Below, piece by piece: positions 36,103-44,395 of a stretch of 64,000 bases of DNA. The position numbers were made by a program, and so were the translations under genes. Positions within the stretch are counted from its first letter, which is position 1; each line of letters starts with the position of its first letter. The notes under the pieces were generated by a model that did no database searches, was not told the DNA's origin, and was given only the letters and a program-made list of their open reading frames with translations. This DNA is from Anaerolineales bacterium (GTDB lineage: Bacteria; Chloroflexota; Anaerolineae; Anaerolineales; Villigracilaceae), in assembly GCA_030834895.1 (NCBI GenBank), contig JAUQXA010000045.1, forward strand, positions 44,914 through 108,913, written 5' to 3'.

Positions 36103-36818
36103 TGACGGAACAGATCCAGATTGGTGATATTTCTGTGGACGTGATATTCAAAGATATCAAGAACGTCCATCTCAGCGTTCACCCTCCCACAGGCAGGGTC
36201 CGCATCTCCGCACCTGCCCACATGAAACTGGATACCATCCGCGTTTATGCCATATCGAAAATAGACTGGATTAAAAAGCATCAGAAGAAATTCCAGGAGC
36301 AGGAACGAGAGACGCCACGCGAATATCTGGAACGCGAAAGCCATTACGTCTGGGGAAAGCGCTACCTGCTCAAAGTGAACGAAGCGAACCAAATCGCAGC
36401 GGTTGAACTGCGTCACACCCAAATGGTTCTAACCGTCCGCCCTGGAAGTGGGGTGGCAAAACGAGAAGCCGTGCTCTCCGCCTGGTATCGGGAGGAAGTC
36501 CGCAAAGCCGCGGCGCCCCTCATCGAAAAATGGGAAGCGGTGATGGGCGTTCAATCCAGCCGCTGCTACGTCCAGCGCATGAAAACCAAATGGGGCAGTT
36601 GCAATCCGCGCGCCCGCCATATCCGCCTCAACAGCGACCTCGCCAAAAAGCCGCGTGGATGCCTGGAATACATCATTGTCCATGAACTAACCCATCTCCT
36701 TGAACCCAGCCACAATACACGCTTCACCGCCCTCATGGACCAATTCCTACCCAACTGGAAACAATATCGTACTGAACTCAACCGCATCCCCCTGTCTCAT
36801 GTGGAGTGGGAGTATTGA
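36102..36818 (+). CDS. YgjP-like (DUF45/WLM-type) metallopeptidase
   Basis: A 238-residue protein with VHELTHLLEPSHNTRF (about 193-208): HExxH plus a downstream His, the YgjP/SprT-like zinc site. The WGSCNPRARHIRLN segment is also typical. It overlaps hsdR by one base; such peptidases commonly accompany type I restriction operons, though the substrate is unknown. Confidence 0.88.
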   Translation: MTEQIQIGDISVDVIFKDIKNVHLSVHPPTGRVRISAPAHMKLDTIRVYAISKIDWIKKHQKKFQEQERETPREYLERESHYVWGKRYLLKVNEANQIAAVELRHTQMVLTVRPGSGVAKREAVLSAWYREEVRKAAAPLIEKWEAVMGVQSSRCYVQRMKTKWGSCNPRARHIRLNSDLAKKPRGCLEYIIVHELTHLLEPSHNTRFTALMDQFLPNWKQYRTELNRIPLSHVEWEY

Positions 36819-36927
36819 GGAAGAGAATCATTAGAATGAAGAGTATCAGATGAGCCGTCTCGCGAGCGTAGCAAGTGGAGGCGCGGATAGGTCAAGAATG
36901 AACGCTTGGTGTGAATTATGCGTTACT

Positions 36928-37029
36928 TACAGCGAGGATTTCCGTGGGAAACCTGTTCGCGTGGTGGAGGAGAAGGAAGTCAAGCAGTTTGGGGAGTATC
37001 GGACGAGGTATCTCGTGTTGGAGGCGTGA
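36928..37029 (+). pseudogene. Relic of the C-terminal tail of a large DNA methylase (copy A)
   Basis: In a frame different from the surrounding open frame the sequence reads YSEDFRGKPVRVVEEKEVKQ followed by FGEYRTRYLVLEA and a stop. This resembles the C-terminal end of large Eco57I-type/BREX-like methylases (YGEDFPGETFRVLKEKE... GEYRTRRLVLEAWD). Upstream, the frame is not recognisable as methylase. The stop TGA overlaps the GTG start of mcrC (GTGA), suggesting the ancestral methylase was once coupled to mcrC. Confidence 0.55.
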
Positions 37030-38417
37030 AATGGGATATCATAGTGCATAGATTAATTACCATCTTCGAGCGGCAAGCGATTTCTTTCCAAGCACTTGGC
37101 TTAACAGCCAATGATCCATTTTGGGCGACCTTGGACCGTTTAAATCAGAGTTCAGGAAGAGAATTGATCCGTCTTGAACGCAATAGGCTGCGCGCTACGC
37201 AGTTTGTAGGCGTAATCCAGGCAGGCGAATACACAATCCAGATCTTGCCCAAAATTGACTGTGACCCAGAAGCCAACACTGAAGCCGTCATAGGTTCACC
37301 TGCTTATCAACGAGCCGCAACCTCTGCCGCACAAAACTTTTTGTACTTATTAACTCACGCGCGCCAATTGAAGTTGCACAACCAATCTCTAGCTACTTTA
37401 AATACCAATCGCGGTGCATGGCTTGAAATGCTTACCCGACTGTTCGCCGTCGAGCTGCTGACCCAACTGCAACAAGGCTTTCATCAGGATTACGTTCGTA
37501 GAGAAGATTTACTCCCATATGTACGAGGGCGCTGGAACATTGCGCGTCAATTCTCGCGTCATCCCAACTTAATTCGAGGTTTGGATGTCTCTTACGATGA
37601 TTACCTGCCAGATACTTCGCTCAACCGGGTTTTTCGCCTGGCTGTAGATCGTTTACAACAGATTACCCGAGACCCACAAAATCGTCAGATGTTGGCTGAT
37701 CTTGAAAGCTGGCTGCAACCCGTTCAACTTCCTGCGTTGTTGAGTCTGGTAGATCTGGATCAGGTTAAATTCAACCGGTTGAATGAACGCTTTTACCCTG
37801 CTTTTCAATTGGCTCGGCTGTTATTGGAAGGTCTAACTGTGCAATTGTTGGCTGGTGGGCAGCGCGCATTTGCATTTGTTTTTGACATGGATCGTCTGTT
37901 TGAACAGTTTGTTGCTAGTTTCTTGCAAACCTATAGACGGCGTATTTTGCCAGAGAACTGGCGCGACCTGCCAATCGAGATGCAAGGCGGTATAACAAAG
38001 AGATACATGGTCCAGCCAATACCTGTATCTGAGAAGCCAATGTTTCTCCTCAGGCCTGATATCTTATTGGGCTTACCTGGCCAACCGAACCTAATCATCG
38101 ATACCAAAAATAAGTCACTACCCCTAATGCAATCTTATCGAGCGGTAGCTGAAGGCGATGCTTATCAAATGCTAGCATATGCGACTCAATTTCATTGTCC
38201 GAACATTTTGCTACTTTACCCACATACTCTTGGTGCAGAGAGTTTTCCCCCAAAAGCATTAATGATTGAACAAACATCTATTCGTTTATTCGTTGCGACA
38301 CTGAATTTGCATCAACCATTGAACCATATTTTTCCACTAGTCCAGGAATTGCGTAATATTTTGTATTCGATTTCCCTGCAGATAGACTCACCATCGGAGG
38401 TAACATGGCCCGCATGA
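37026..38417 (+). CDS. mcrC: McrC, modification-dependent restriction subunit
   Basis: A 463-residue protein if the GTG at 37026 is used; a GTG at 37044 is an alternative, since the GGAGG at 37020-37024 is too close to the first. The open frame upstream belongs to the methylase relic and is not McrC. The C-terminal LRPDILLG...LIIDTKNK (about 342-362) is the PD-(D/E)XK nuclease site. McrC binds McrB and cleaves methylated DNA. It overlaps mcrB by 13 bases. Confidence 0.85.
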   Translation: MKWDIIVHRLITIFERQAISFQALGLTANDPFWATLDRLNQSSGRELIRLERNRLRATQFVGVIQAGEYTIQILPKIDCDPEANTEAVIGSPAYQRAATSAAQNFLYLLTHARQLKLHNQSLATLNTNRGAWLEMLTRLFAVELLTQLQQGFHQDYVRREDLLPYVRGRWNIARQFSRHPNLIRGLDVSYDDYLPDTSLNRVFRLAVDRLQQITRDPQNRQMLADLESWLQPVQLPALLSLVDLDQVKFNRLNERFYPAFQLARLLLEGLTVQLLAGGQRAFAFVFDMDRLFEQFVASFLQTYRRRILPENWRDLPIEMQGGITKRYMVQPIPVSEKPMFLLRPDILLGLPGQPNLIIDTKNKSLPLMQSYRAVAEGDAYQMLAYATQFHCPNILLLYPHTLGAESFPPKALMIEQTSIRLFVATLNLHQPLNHIFPLVQELRNILYSISLQIDSPSEVTWPA

Positions 38418-40543
38418 TAGAATTCCAACCGCTCTATGACGCGTTTCACCTGTTCCGGGAACGCTGCTTGCAACAGGACCGCTCACTCATTTGGCCAGAC
38501 CAAGCGATTTGGACGATAGCAAACTTACAGCGTTGGAAAACTCAAGTAAGTGACAGTCCGAACCTGGAAGGGGAATTAAATTTTAGCGAAAAGTTGGAGC
38601 AACAACTTGTCGGCGCACCGCCAATCTTGTGGGGGTTGGCGGCTGATCTGCACTATATTTACTATTTGCCATCTGCTAACTTAAAGTTGTCCACGCGTTT
38701 ACGCAATATCGGTTGGGCTGCCCAGAAAGGCGGCTTATCACTGCCGTCGGAACAGGATCCAATCTGGGCGGCACATAAGAAGGGGTTTACCACAACCGCC
38801 CAGAAATATCACTTCCGGTATGCGCAGCTCCATTTGCTGGCTGCATTTGCATTGCATTTGAAAGAGCAAGGGAATGTGGCTCAAACCCTGGCGGATCCAC
38901 CCCTAGTCCAATCTATACTTGATGAAATATTGGAGAGCATCCCGGGAAAAAGCAATAGGGCTTATGATCTTAGGCATGCCATTTTATATTTGATGTTCCC
39001 AGATCAATACGAACGGATTATCAGCACCACACATAAAGAAAAGATTGTTAGTCGGTATATTAATCTTGTGTCTAATCCTCAAACAGATCTGGACACCCGA
39101 TTGCTACAGATTCGGCAAAGTTTAGCCAGTACCCAACCAAAGGGGCAAAGTTTTGACTTTTACGAGGATCTCAAACAGGACTGGAATCCTGATGAAATTG
39201 AGCCTCCACCACAGTTTGTCCCCAAAAAGGTATCCGAAGAACCCCAAAAAGATACGATAATCGTGAGCGATTCATTACGTTTATTAAAACGCTTCAAGAA
39301 TTTGATTCTATTCGGACCTCCTGGAACAGGTAAAACCTATTGGGCAAAGGAGATTGCTAATCGTTTGGTTTCTCCTCAACTCAAGCAGGTGCAGTCTAAA
39401 GCCGCATTTCTGCAGGCGATCATTGAGGATTTAGTCTTTTATGATATTTTGGCCTTGGGCATGTACAAAACAGGATATGACAAAAAATACTCAGTTTCGG
39501 AACTTGAAAAGCTGGAATTGGTACAGGCTCGATTTAGGCAAAGCCCAGTAAAAAATCCTCCAAACCAGATTTGGGGTTATTTGCAGGCACATACTGCCCC
39601 TGAAAGCCAAACGGTTAAATTAGCTTTACATGCTGAACCGTTCCTGTTTGACAAAACCGAAAATAGCCAATGGTTTTTAACACCTGCGGGTAAAGAATAT
39701 GTTCAAGGCACACTAACGGATCGGCTTAACTTGATCAAACAAGGTCCCCCTGCAACCAATCAGCCAGAAGATTTTATGCGTTGGGTAACATTTCATCAGT
39801 CTTATGCATACGAAGATTTTGTTGAGGGCCTACGACCAAAAACTGGGCAAGGAGATTCGGCGCTGCTGGCTTTTGAAATGAAACCGGGTATCTTCCGCAA
39901 TTTATGTACACGCGCCGAAGATGATCCGGATAATCAATATGTATTGGTAATAGATGAAATCAACAGGGGAAATATCGCCAAAATATTTGGCGAATTAATG
40001 ACGCTCATTGAATCGGATAAGCGAGGTGTACTGTCAGTAGAGCTGCCATACAGTAAGGAGGATTTCCAAGTGCCGGTAAACCTTTCGATTATTGGCACAA
40101 TGAATACCGCGGATCGTAGCATTGCTTTGTTAGACGTAGCCTTGCGTCGCCGTTTTGCTTTTCTAGAGTTGTCACCTGAACCAAAACTACTCGATCCGAT
40201 CAGCATTTCGTTAACAGAAGAAGATGCATTAAATATTGGAGCTTGCTTGAGAAATTTGAATCAGCGCATCGTTGAATTACGGGGGGCGGATTATCAAATC
40301 GGGCATAGTTATTTCCTGCCACTCGCCAGTATCTCAAATGATGCAGATAAACTTGTTTGTCTGGATGATATCTGGAATTATCAGGTTGTGCCACTACTAA
40401 AAGAATATTTTTACGGTCAAAGTGATTTGTTGCGCCAGGTTCTTCCTAGTTTCTTCAGCTTGGATGATGTTCAGCCCCAATCATCAGGTGATCCAGTAAC
40501 ACTACATCAAGAGGATCTTGTCGCAGCATTAAACAAATTATGA
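38405..40543 (+). CDS. mcrB: McrB, GTP-dependent AAA+ motor of McrBC
   Basis: A 712-residue protein. The N-terminal 280 residues are a variable recognition region, with no match I can name. The AAA+ domain has FGPPGTGKTYWA (about 304-315, Walker A), LVIDEINRGN (about 514-523, Walker B plus McrB signature) and GTMNTADRSIALLD with LRRRFAF (sensor and arginine finger). McrB is a GTPase that translocates DNA for McrC. The overlap with mcrC shows coupling. Confidence 0.9.
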   Translation: MARMIEFQPLYDAFHLFRERCLQQDRSLIWPDQAIWTIANLQRWKTQVSDSPNLEGELNFSEKLEQQLVGAPPILWGLAADLHYIYYLPSANLKLSTRLRNIGWAAQKGGLSLPSEQDPIWAAHKKGFTTTAQKYHFRYAQLHLLAAFALHLKEQGNVAQTLADPPLVQSILDEILESIPGKSNRAYDLRHAILYLMFPDQYERIISTTHKEKIVSRYINLVSNPQTDLDTRLLQIRQSLASTQPKGQSFDFYEDLKQDWNPDEIEPPPQFVPKKVSEEPQKDTIIVSDSLRLLKRFKNLILFGPPGTGKTYWAKEIANRLVSPQLKQVQSKAAFLQAIIEDLVFYDILALGMYKTGYDKKYSVSELEKLELVQARFRQSPVKNPPNQIWGYLQAHTAPESQTVKLALHAEPFLFDKTENSQWFLTPAGKEYVQGTLTDRLNLIKQGPPATNQPEDFMRWVTFHQSYAYEDFVEGLRPKTGQGDSALLAFEMKPGIFRNLCTRAEDDPDNQYVLVIDEINRGNIAKIFGELMTLIESDKRGVLSVELPYSKEDFQVPVNLSIIGTMNTADRSIALLDVALRRRFAFLELSPEPKLLDPISISLTEEDALNIGACLRNLNQRIVELRGADYQIGHSYFLPLASISNDADKLVCLDDIWNYQVVPLLKEYFYGQSDLLRQVLPSFFSLDDVQPQSSGDPVTLHQEDLVAALNKL

Positions 40544-40550
40544 TGACAAA

Positions 40551-40753
40551 ATGAAATTCTCTCCATCCTCCTTGGATGTCTACTACGCCCGTCTTTACGG
40601 TCTCACTCACGATGACCTACGCTATATCCTAGACCCCAGAGAGGCCTACGGGGAGGATTTCCCTGGCAGACATTCCGTGTGCGGAAGTAGAAGGAAGTCC
40701 GCTTGTATGGGGAGTTCCGGAAGCGACGTCTCGTTTTGGAGACGTGGGACGGC
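40551..40753 (+). pseudogene. Relic of the same methylase C-terminal tail (copy B), frameshifted
   Basis: From ATG 40551 the frame reads SLDVYYARLYGLTHDDLRYI then LDPREAYGEDFPG, a very good match to the tail of large Eco57I-type methylases. After about 40666 the match continues only after a one-base shift (QTFRVRK, a stop TAG at 40688-40690, then KEVRLYGEFRKRRLVLETWD). So it is a decayed fragment with a frameshift and an internal stop, 8 bases after mcrB. Confidence 0.75.
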
Positions 40754-40794
40754 TCAGGCGAGGTTGAAGGAGGAATTGAAAGTACTGTATTTCA

Positions 40795-40824
40795 TTGACA
40801 TAAGAACATTTGTTCTATTACAAT
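40795..40824 (+). promoter_or_regulatory. SOS-type promoter: LexA-like box inside the spacer
   Basis: TTGACA (40795-40800), 18-base spacer, TACAAT (40819-40824). The spacer holds GAACATTTGTTC (40804-40815), a perfect GAAC-N4-GTTC palindrome of the type bound by LexA in Firmicutes and reported in Chloroflexota. A repressor there would block RNA polymerase. The start of transcription is predicted at about 40831, right at the ATG of the first gene (40832), so the message would be leaderless. Confidence 0.75.
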
Positions 40825-40831
40825 TCTGGCC

Positions 40832-41236
40832 ATGTCTATCTGGCGCAGAATCCTGTCCGTGATAGGCTTGCGTCCCATATCCGCCCCTCGTAAACATAAG
40901 GTCAGTGAAAGCATGCAAGTCACCCTGACCACCCTCTCCCAGCACGAAGGGCGTCCTGAAGATGATTTGATCCAAGACCTGCTGGCCGCCGGCCTCACCC
41001 AATATTATTCCTCTGATGTTTTATTGAATCAATGGGAAACGCTTTCCCCACGCGAGCGCGACGTGGCTGCGCTGGTTTGTTTAGGTTACACCAACAAGGA
41101 AATCGGGGGAAGGCTCAACATTTCCCCACAAACGGTCAAGACCCATTTGCGGAATGTGCTGATCAAATTCAATTTTCGCACTCGTTTCGAACTAAAGCTT
41201 AGTTTGCAGGGTTGGGATTTCAGCTATTGGGAATAA
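40832..41236 (+). CDS. LuxR-type helix-turn-helix regulator
   Basis: A 134-residue protein with a C-terminal LuxR HTH (LSPRERDVAALVCLGYTNKE, about 70-89, then IGGRLNISPQTVKTHLRNV) and no receiver domain. The N-terminal 65 residues are unassigned. It is the first gene behind the LexA-type promoter and so would be damage-induced. It may control the next three genes, or act elsewhere. Confidence 0.82.
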   Translation: MSIWRRILSVIGLRPISAPRKHKVSESMQVTLTTLSQHEGRPEDDLIQDLLAAGLTQYYSSDVLLNQWETLSPRERDVAALVCLGYTNKEIGGRLNISPQTVKTHLRNVLIKFNFRTRFELKLSLQGWDFSYWE

Positions 41237-41292
41237 CACACTCGTATCTTGTACCTTCTCGTATCCATCCCCCCATATCTACATCCCCCAGA

Positions 41293-41334
41293 GGGTTAAA
41301 CAGAATTCAACCCATAAATCCCCCATTAGGGGAT
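41293..41334 (+). promoter_or_regulatory. Two hairpins between the regulator and the recA-like gene
   Basis: GGGTT (41293-41297) pairs with AACCC (41309-41313) around an 11-base loop, and ATCCCC (41318-41323) pairs with GGGGAT (41329-41334). The 111-base gap is C-rich. The second stem lies 13 bases before the ATG at 41348 and could regulate translation, or these could be binding sites. Confidence 0.4.
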
Positions 41335-41347
41335 ATGTGGATTCCTG

Positions 41348-41902
41348 GTGCAGATGTATTGTATGTGGATGAACCTGGTCCCACAACTCAAAACAGGCAA
41401 CCTGGTAGTTGCCCTAACAAATCAGAATGTCATCATCTCCAACCTAATTGCTGAACTTGCCCTGCGGGGTCCCGCCATCGTGCTGGATAGCGGCAACTGC
41501 TTTCCCGCATATCGAATTGCCCAGTTGATCCGCAGAAAAAGTCTGCAACTGGAATCCATTTCCAGGCGCATCTTTATCCAGCGGTCATTCACCTGTTATC
41601 AAATGACCAGTCTATTGGAAAACACACCAGCGGTAGCCCAGCCTCACGTCATTCTCAATCTTCTCACCACCTTTCAGGATGACCAGGTCAAGCCTGATGA
41701 AGCAGGCAGATTGCTCACCATTTGCCTGTCTCATATCGAACGCCTTTCCCTTGTTGCGCCCGTCGCCATCACGCTCGAACCTGCTATTCTCGCAGAGAAG
41801 GAATTTCTCTTGAAGCGGGTCTGCGAACAGGCCGATGAAGTCTTTACCTCGCTTTCAGAGCCTTCACCTCAAGAACAACAACTCTCTTTCTTTGGGATGT
41901 GA
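41348..41902 (+). CDS. RecA/ImuA-like protein with degenerate P-loop
   Basis: A 184-residue RecA-fold-like protein. The usual Walker A position holds VVALTNQNVIISNLI with no GK(T/S), and the Walker-B-like strand is PHVILNLLTTF, followed by DEAGRLLTICLSHIERL. This pattern resembles ImuA, a catalytically poor RecA relative that works with error-prone polymerases. Several Met codons open the frame (41348, 41354, 41363, 41369) and no ribosome site picks one. Its stop overlaps the next start. Confidence 0.65.
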   Translation: MQMYCMWMNLVPQLKTGNLVVALTNQNVIISNLIAELALRGPAIVLDSGNCFPAYRIAQLIRRKSLQLESISRRIFIQRSFTCYQMTSLLENTPAVAQPHVILNLLTTFQDDQVKPDEAGRLLTICLSHIERLSLVAPVAITLEPAILAEKEFLLKRVCEQADEVFTSLSEPSPQEQQLSFFGM

Positions 41903-41904
41903 GC

Positions 41905-42162
41905 ATGGGACGCACTCTCAGCACCATCACCCAGTATCTCAACGAGACAGAGACCATGCTGTCTTCGTTTCGCCGTGCCTTGAGACGGAGCGATCAATAT
42001 ATTTTCGATGGCATCTTTGCCTCAGCCCGCAAGCACATTACCGCTATCGGCCAAACCGATTCCCTTCTACCGTTTGAAACCGTCCTACTGGCCATGCTGC
42101 TCGAACAGTCCAAAGAGATCTCTGCCCTTCGGCAGGAGATCGAACAGAAGAGAAATGGATGA
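41905..42162 (+). CDS. Small helical protein linking RecA-like and polymerase genes
   Basis: An 85-residue, mostly helical protein (ALRRSDQYIFDGIFASARKH then EQSKEISALRQEIEQ). ATG 41905 lies 2 bases after the previous stop; a GTG at 41899 overlaps it. Its stop overlaps the polymerase start (ATGGATGA), so all three are coupled. I recognise no family; a bridging or clamp-binding role is possible. Confidence 0.65.
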   Translation: MGRTLSTITQYLNETETMLSSFRRALRRSDQYIFDGIFASARKHITAIGQTDSLLPFETVLLAMLLEQSKEISALRQEIEQKRNG

Positions 42163-44251
42163 GGTCACAGGCTGGCTTTTCGATGTATACAGCCATCCTG
42201 AAAGAGGCGTTGTACTGTGGGTAATTGCCGACTCCGGGGAAAGGCTTCGCCTGCGTATGGAGCTTCCCGTCACCATTTATCTCGCAGGGGATTTCAAACT
42301 GTTGCGGGCTGCGTGGATATTCCTGACGGGAAAAGCTGAACTTGCCCGCACAAAGCGCCGTGACCTGTTTTTGGGCGAACGCGATGTGATGCAGGTTACA
42401 CTGACTGAAAACAATGATCTTATTCATGGACTGCAATCTCAATTTCCATCTCTGGATTACTACGATGCGGACGTTCCCATCACATTGAGATTCATCGCCC
42501 ATACTGGAGTATGTCTTCTCGGACGCTGTCGGTTCATGCTTGAACGTGAGCAGGTTCAATTCATCCAGGCTTTGGACTCTCCCTGGCAGTTATCACCAGA
42601 GCAAATTCCTTTGCGTGCCATGGAACTCTCTCCCAATAGCGATCCTGCATTTCGTACGCCAACCAGGCTTAAGGTCAAGACAGGGCGAGGCGAGTACTTC
42701 ATCAACATGGAACCCGAGCGTCCATTTCTGATCAGCCTGCAAGCCGACCTGCGTCATTTTGATCCAGACTTGATCCTCACCGATCATGGGGATGGCTGGT
42801 TGATGCCGAAACTGGCAGACATCGAGATCAATCGAGACCCTGATCGTGCGACACAGACTAGAAAGGCGAACAGTTACTTTGCATATGGACAGACCATCCA
42901 TCGTGGCGCGCAGAGTCATTTGTTCGGGCGCTGGCACATCGACCGCAAGAATGCGATGATGTTCAATGAATATGGGCTGGAGGGTGTGATGGAGCAGAGC
43001 AGGGTGACAGGCATTGGCGTACAAGAAATGGCGCGCAAGTCGCCAGGCGCGGGGATCACCGCCATGCAAATGCTGACAGCCATGAAAACGGGAGTGATGA
43101 TCCCCTTGCACAAACAGCAGGCGGAGGGCAGCAAGACTCTGGCAGGTTTGATCCGAGCCGACAAAGGCGGGTTGATCTACCAGCCGACCTTGGGTGTGCA
43201 TCGGGATGTAGCGCAGATCGACTTTGCTTCGATGTATCCAAGCATCATGGTGTATCACAATGTTTCACCTGAGACTTTAGGAAAAAATGATCCCAAGCAG
43301 GGACTGATCCCACAGACCTTATCTCCTCTTCTTAAGAAACGGCTAAAACTAAAAGAACTGCTCAGTGACTTGGATGAACGCGACTGTCAGGTCAAGGTTT
43401 TGAAGCAGCGGGCTGCCGCATTGAAATGGTTATTGGTAGTGTGCTTTGGATATTTGGGATACAAGAATGCCAGGTTCGGGAAGATCGAGTCACATGAAGC
43501 CGTGACGGCTATCAGCCGTGAACTGATGCTGCAAGCCAAGGAAGCGGCAGAGGAGCTGGGGTTTGAAGTCCTTCACATGTACGTGGACAGTTTGTTTGTG
43601 CAGAAGGAAGGGTTGAAGGAAAAGCAGGATTTTGAACCCTTGCTGCATGCAATCACGGAACAAACAAAGATACCCATTATGATGGAAGGTGTATACCGCT
43701 GGATATGCTTTCCTCCTTGCAAGCGGGATGCAAGGATCTCGGTTCCCAATCGTTACTTTGGTGTGTTGAACAATGGAGAGGTGAAGTATCGTGGCATCGA
43801 GGCACGCCGCAGGGATGTTCCCTTCTGGGTGAAGAAGATTCAGTTGGAAGTCTTAAACTGCCTGGCAAAAGCTAAGTCATTGGATGAAGTGGTTGATTAT
43901 CTACCTGAGGTAACTGAGATGGTGAGTCAAGCAAAACGAGATTTGCGAAATGGTCATGTCCCATTGAAGGAACTTGTAGTCGCGCAAAGTTTGAGCCGAA
44001 CCGTGGAGGGTTATACCTCTCCTTCCCCAGCCGCACGTGCAGCGATGCAGTTACAAGCAACAGGTAGGGAAGTTGCACCGGGGCAGTTCATGCGCTTTGT
44101 GTTCGTCCGTGGCCAGGAGCGGGTCCGCGTTTGGGAGTTGGGCGTGGATGAGAAAATCATAGATGTAAAAAGATACTGCGCGATATTGGATCGTGCGGTA
44201 TCTGGTTTGGTGAATGTATTTGAAAAAACCGAGGCTGGATTGGGAATATAA
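42155..44251 (+). CDS. Family-B DNA polymerase (bacterial, likely damage-induced)
   Basis: A 698-residue DNA polymerase of family B. Motif A is DFASMYPSIM (about 356-365), motif B region is KWLLVVCFGYLGYKNARFGK (about 424-443) and motif C is MYVDSLFV (Asp478). In motif C the first Asp of the usual YxDTDS is replaced by Tyr; the second Asp is kept. The N-terminal half has no clear ExoI (DxE) motif, so proofreading may be lost. Coupled to the RecA-like and small genes, it is a likely translesion polymerase. ATG 42155 is chosen because it overlaps the small gene's stop. Confidence 0.85.
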   Translation: MDEVTGWLFDVYSHPERGVVLWVIADSGERLRLRMELPVTIYLAGDFKLLRAAWIFLTGKAELARTKRRDLFLGERDVMQVTLTENNDLIHGLQSQFPSLDYYDADVPITLRFIAHTGVCLLGRCRFMLEREQVQFIQALDSPWQLSPEQIPLRAMELSPNSDPAFRTPTRLKVKTGRGEYFINMEPERPFLISLQADLRHFDPDLILTDHGDGWLMPKLADIEINRDPDRATQTRKANSYFAYGQTIHRGAQSHLFGRWHIDRKNAMMFNEYGLEGVMEQSRVTGIGVQEMARKSPGAGITAMQMLTAMKTGVMIPLHKQQAEGSKTLAGLIRADKGGLIYQPTLGVHRDVAQIDFASMYPSIMVYHNVSPETLGKNDPKQGLIPQTLSPLLKKRLKLKELLSDLDERDCQVKVLKQRAAALKWLLVVCFGYLGYKNARFGKIESHEAVTAISRELMLQAKEAAEELGFEVLHMYVDSLFVQKEGLKEKQDFEPLLHAITEQTKIPIMMEGVYRWICFPPCKRDARISVPNRYFGVLNNGEVKYRGIEARRRDVPFWVKKIQLEVLNCLAKAKSLDEVVDYLPEVTEMVSQAKRDLRNGHVPLKELVVAQSLSRTVEGYTSPSPAARAAMQLQATGREVAPGQFMRFVFVRGQERVRVWELGVDEKIIDVKRYCAILDRAVSGLVNVFEKTEAGLGI

Positions 44252-44255
44252 AATA

Positions 44256-44292
44256 CAATCGCCGAGGGTGAGGGGGGCACCCTAAGCGATTG
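44256..44292 (+). terminator. Hairpin after the polymerase gene, possible terminator
   Basis: CAATCGC (44256-44262) pairs with GCGATTG (44286-44292), with an inner GGGTG/CACCC stem. It follows the polymerase stop (44251) directly. There is no T-tract, only CAAGTTTAG, so termination is uncertain. Confidence 0.45.
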
Positions 44293-44351
44293 CAAGTTTA
44301 GTATATCAAACCTTTCTCAGGTTGGCAAATGCCTTGTGAAATCATTTTGAC

Positions 44352-44387
44352 TTAAACAAAAAGAGCGAAGCTTGTGGCTTCGCTCTT
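44352..44387 (-). terminator. Rho-independent terminator of the VWA/AAA operon
   Basis: AAGAGCGAAGC (44361-44371) and GCTTCGCTCTT (44377-44387) form an 11-bp stem with a TTGTG loop. On the minus strand it is followed by TTTTTGTTT, typical of a terminator, 9 bases after the stop of the VWA gene. Confidence 0.85.
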
Positions 44388-44395
44388 GCTTTCTG

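Noticed and set aside
36918..37025. N-terminal extension of McrC
   Set aside because: In another frame this stretch encodes the methylase relic; the extension is not McrC-like.
40551..40862. 103-codon frame taken as a gene
   Set aside because: The similarity breaks at a frameshift and the real tail is in another frame; it is a relic.
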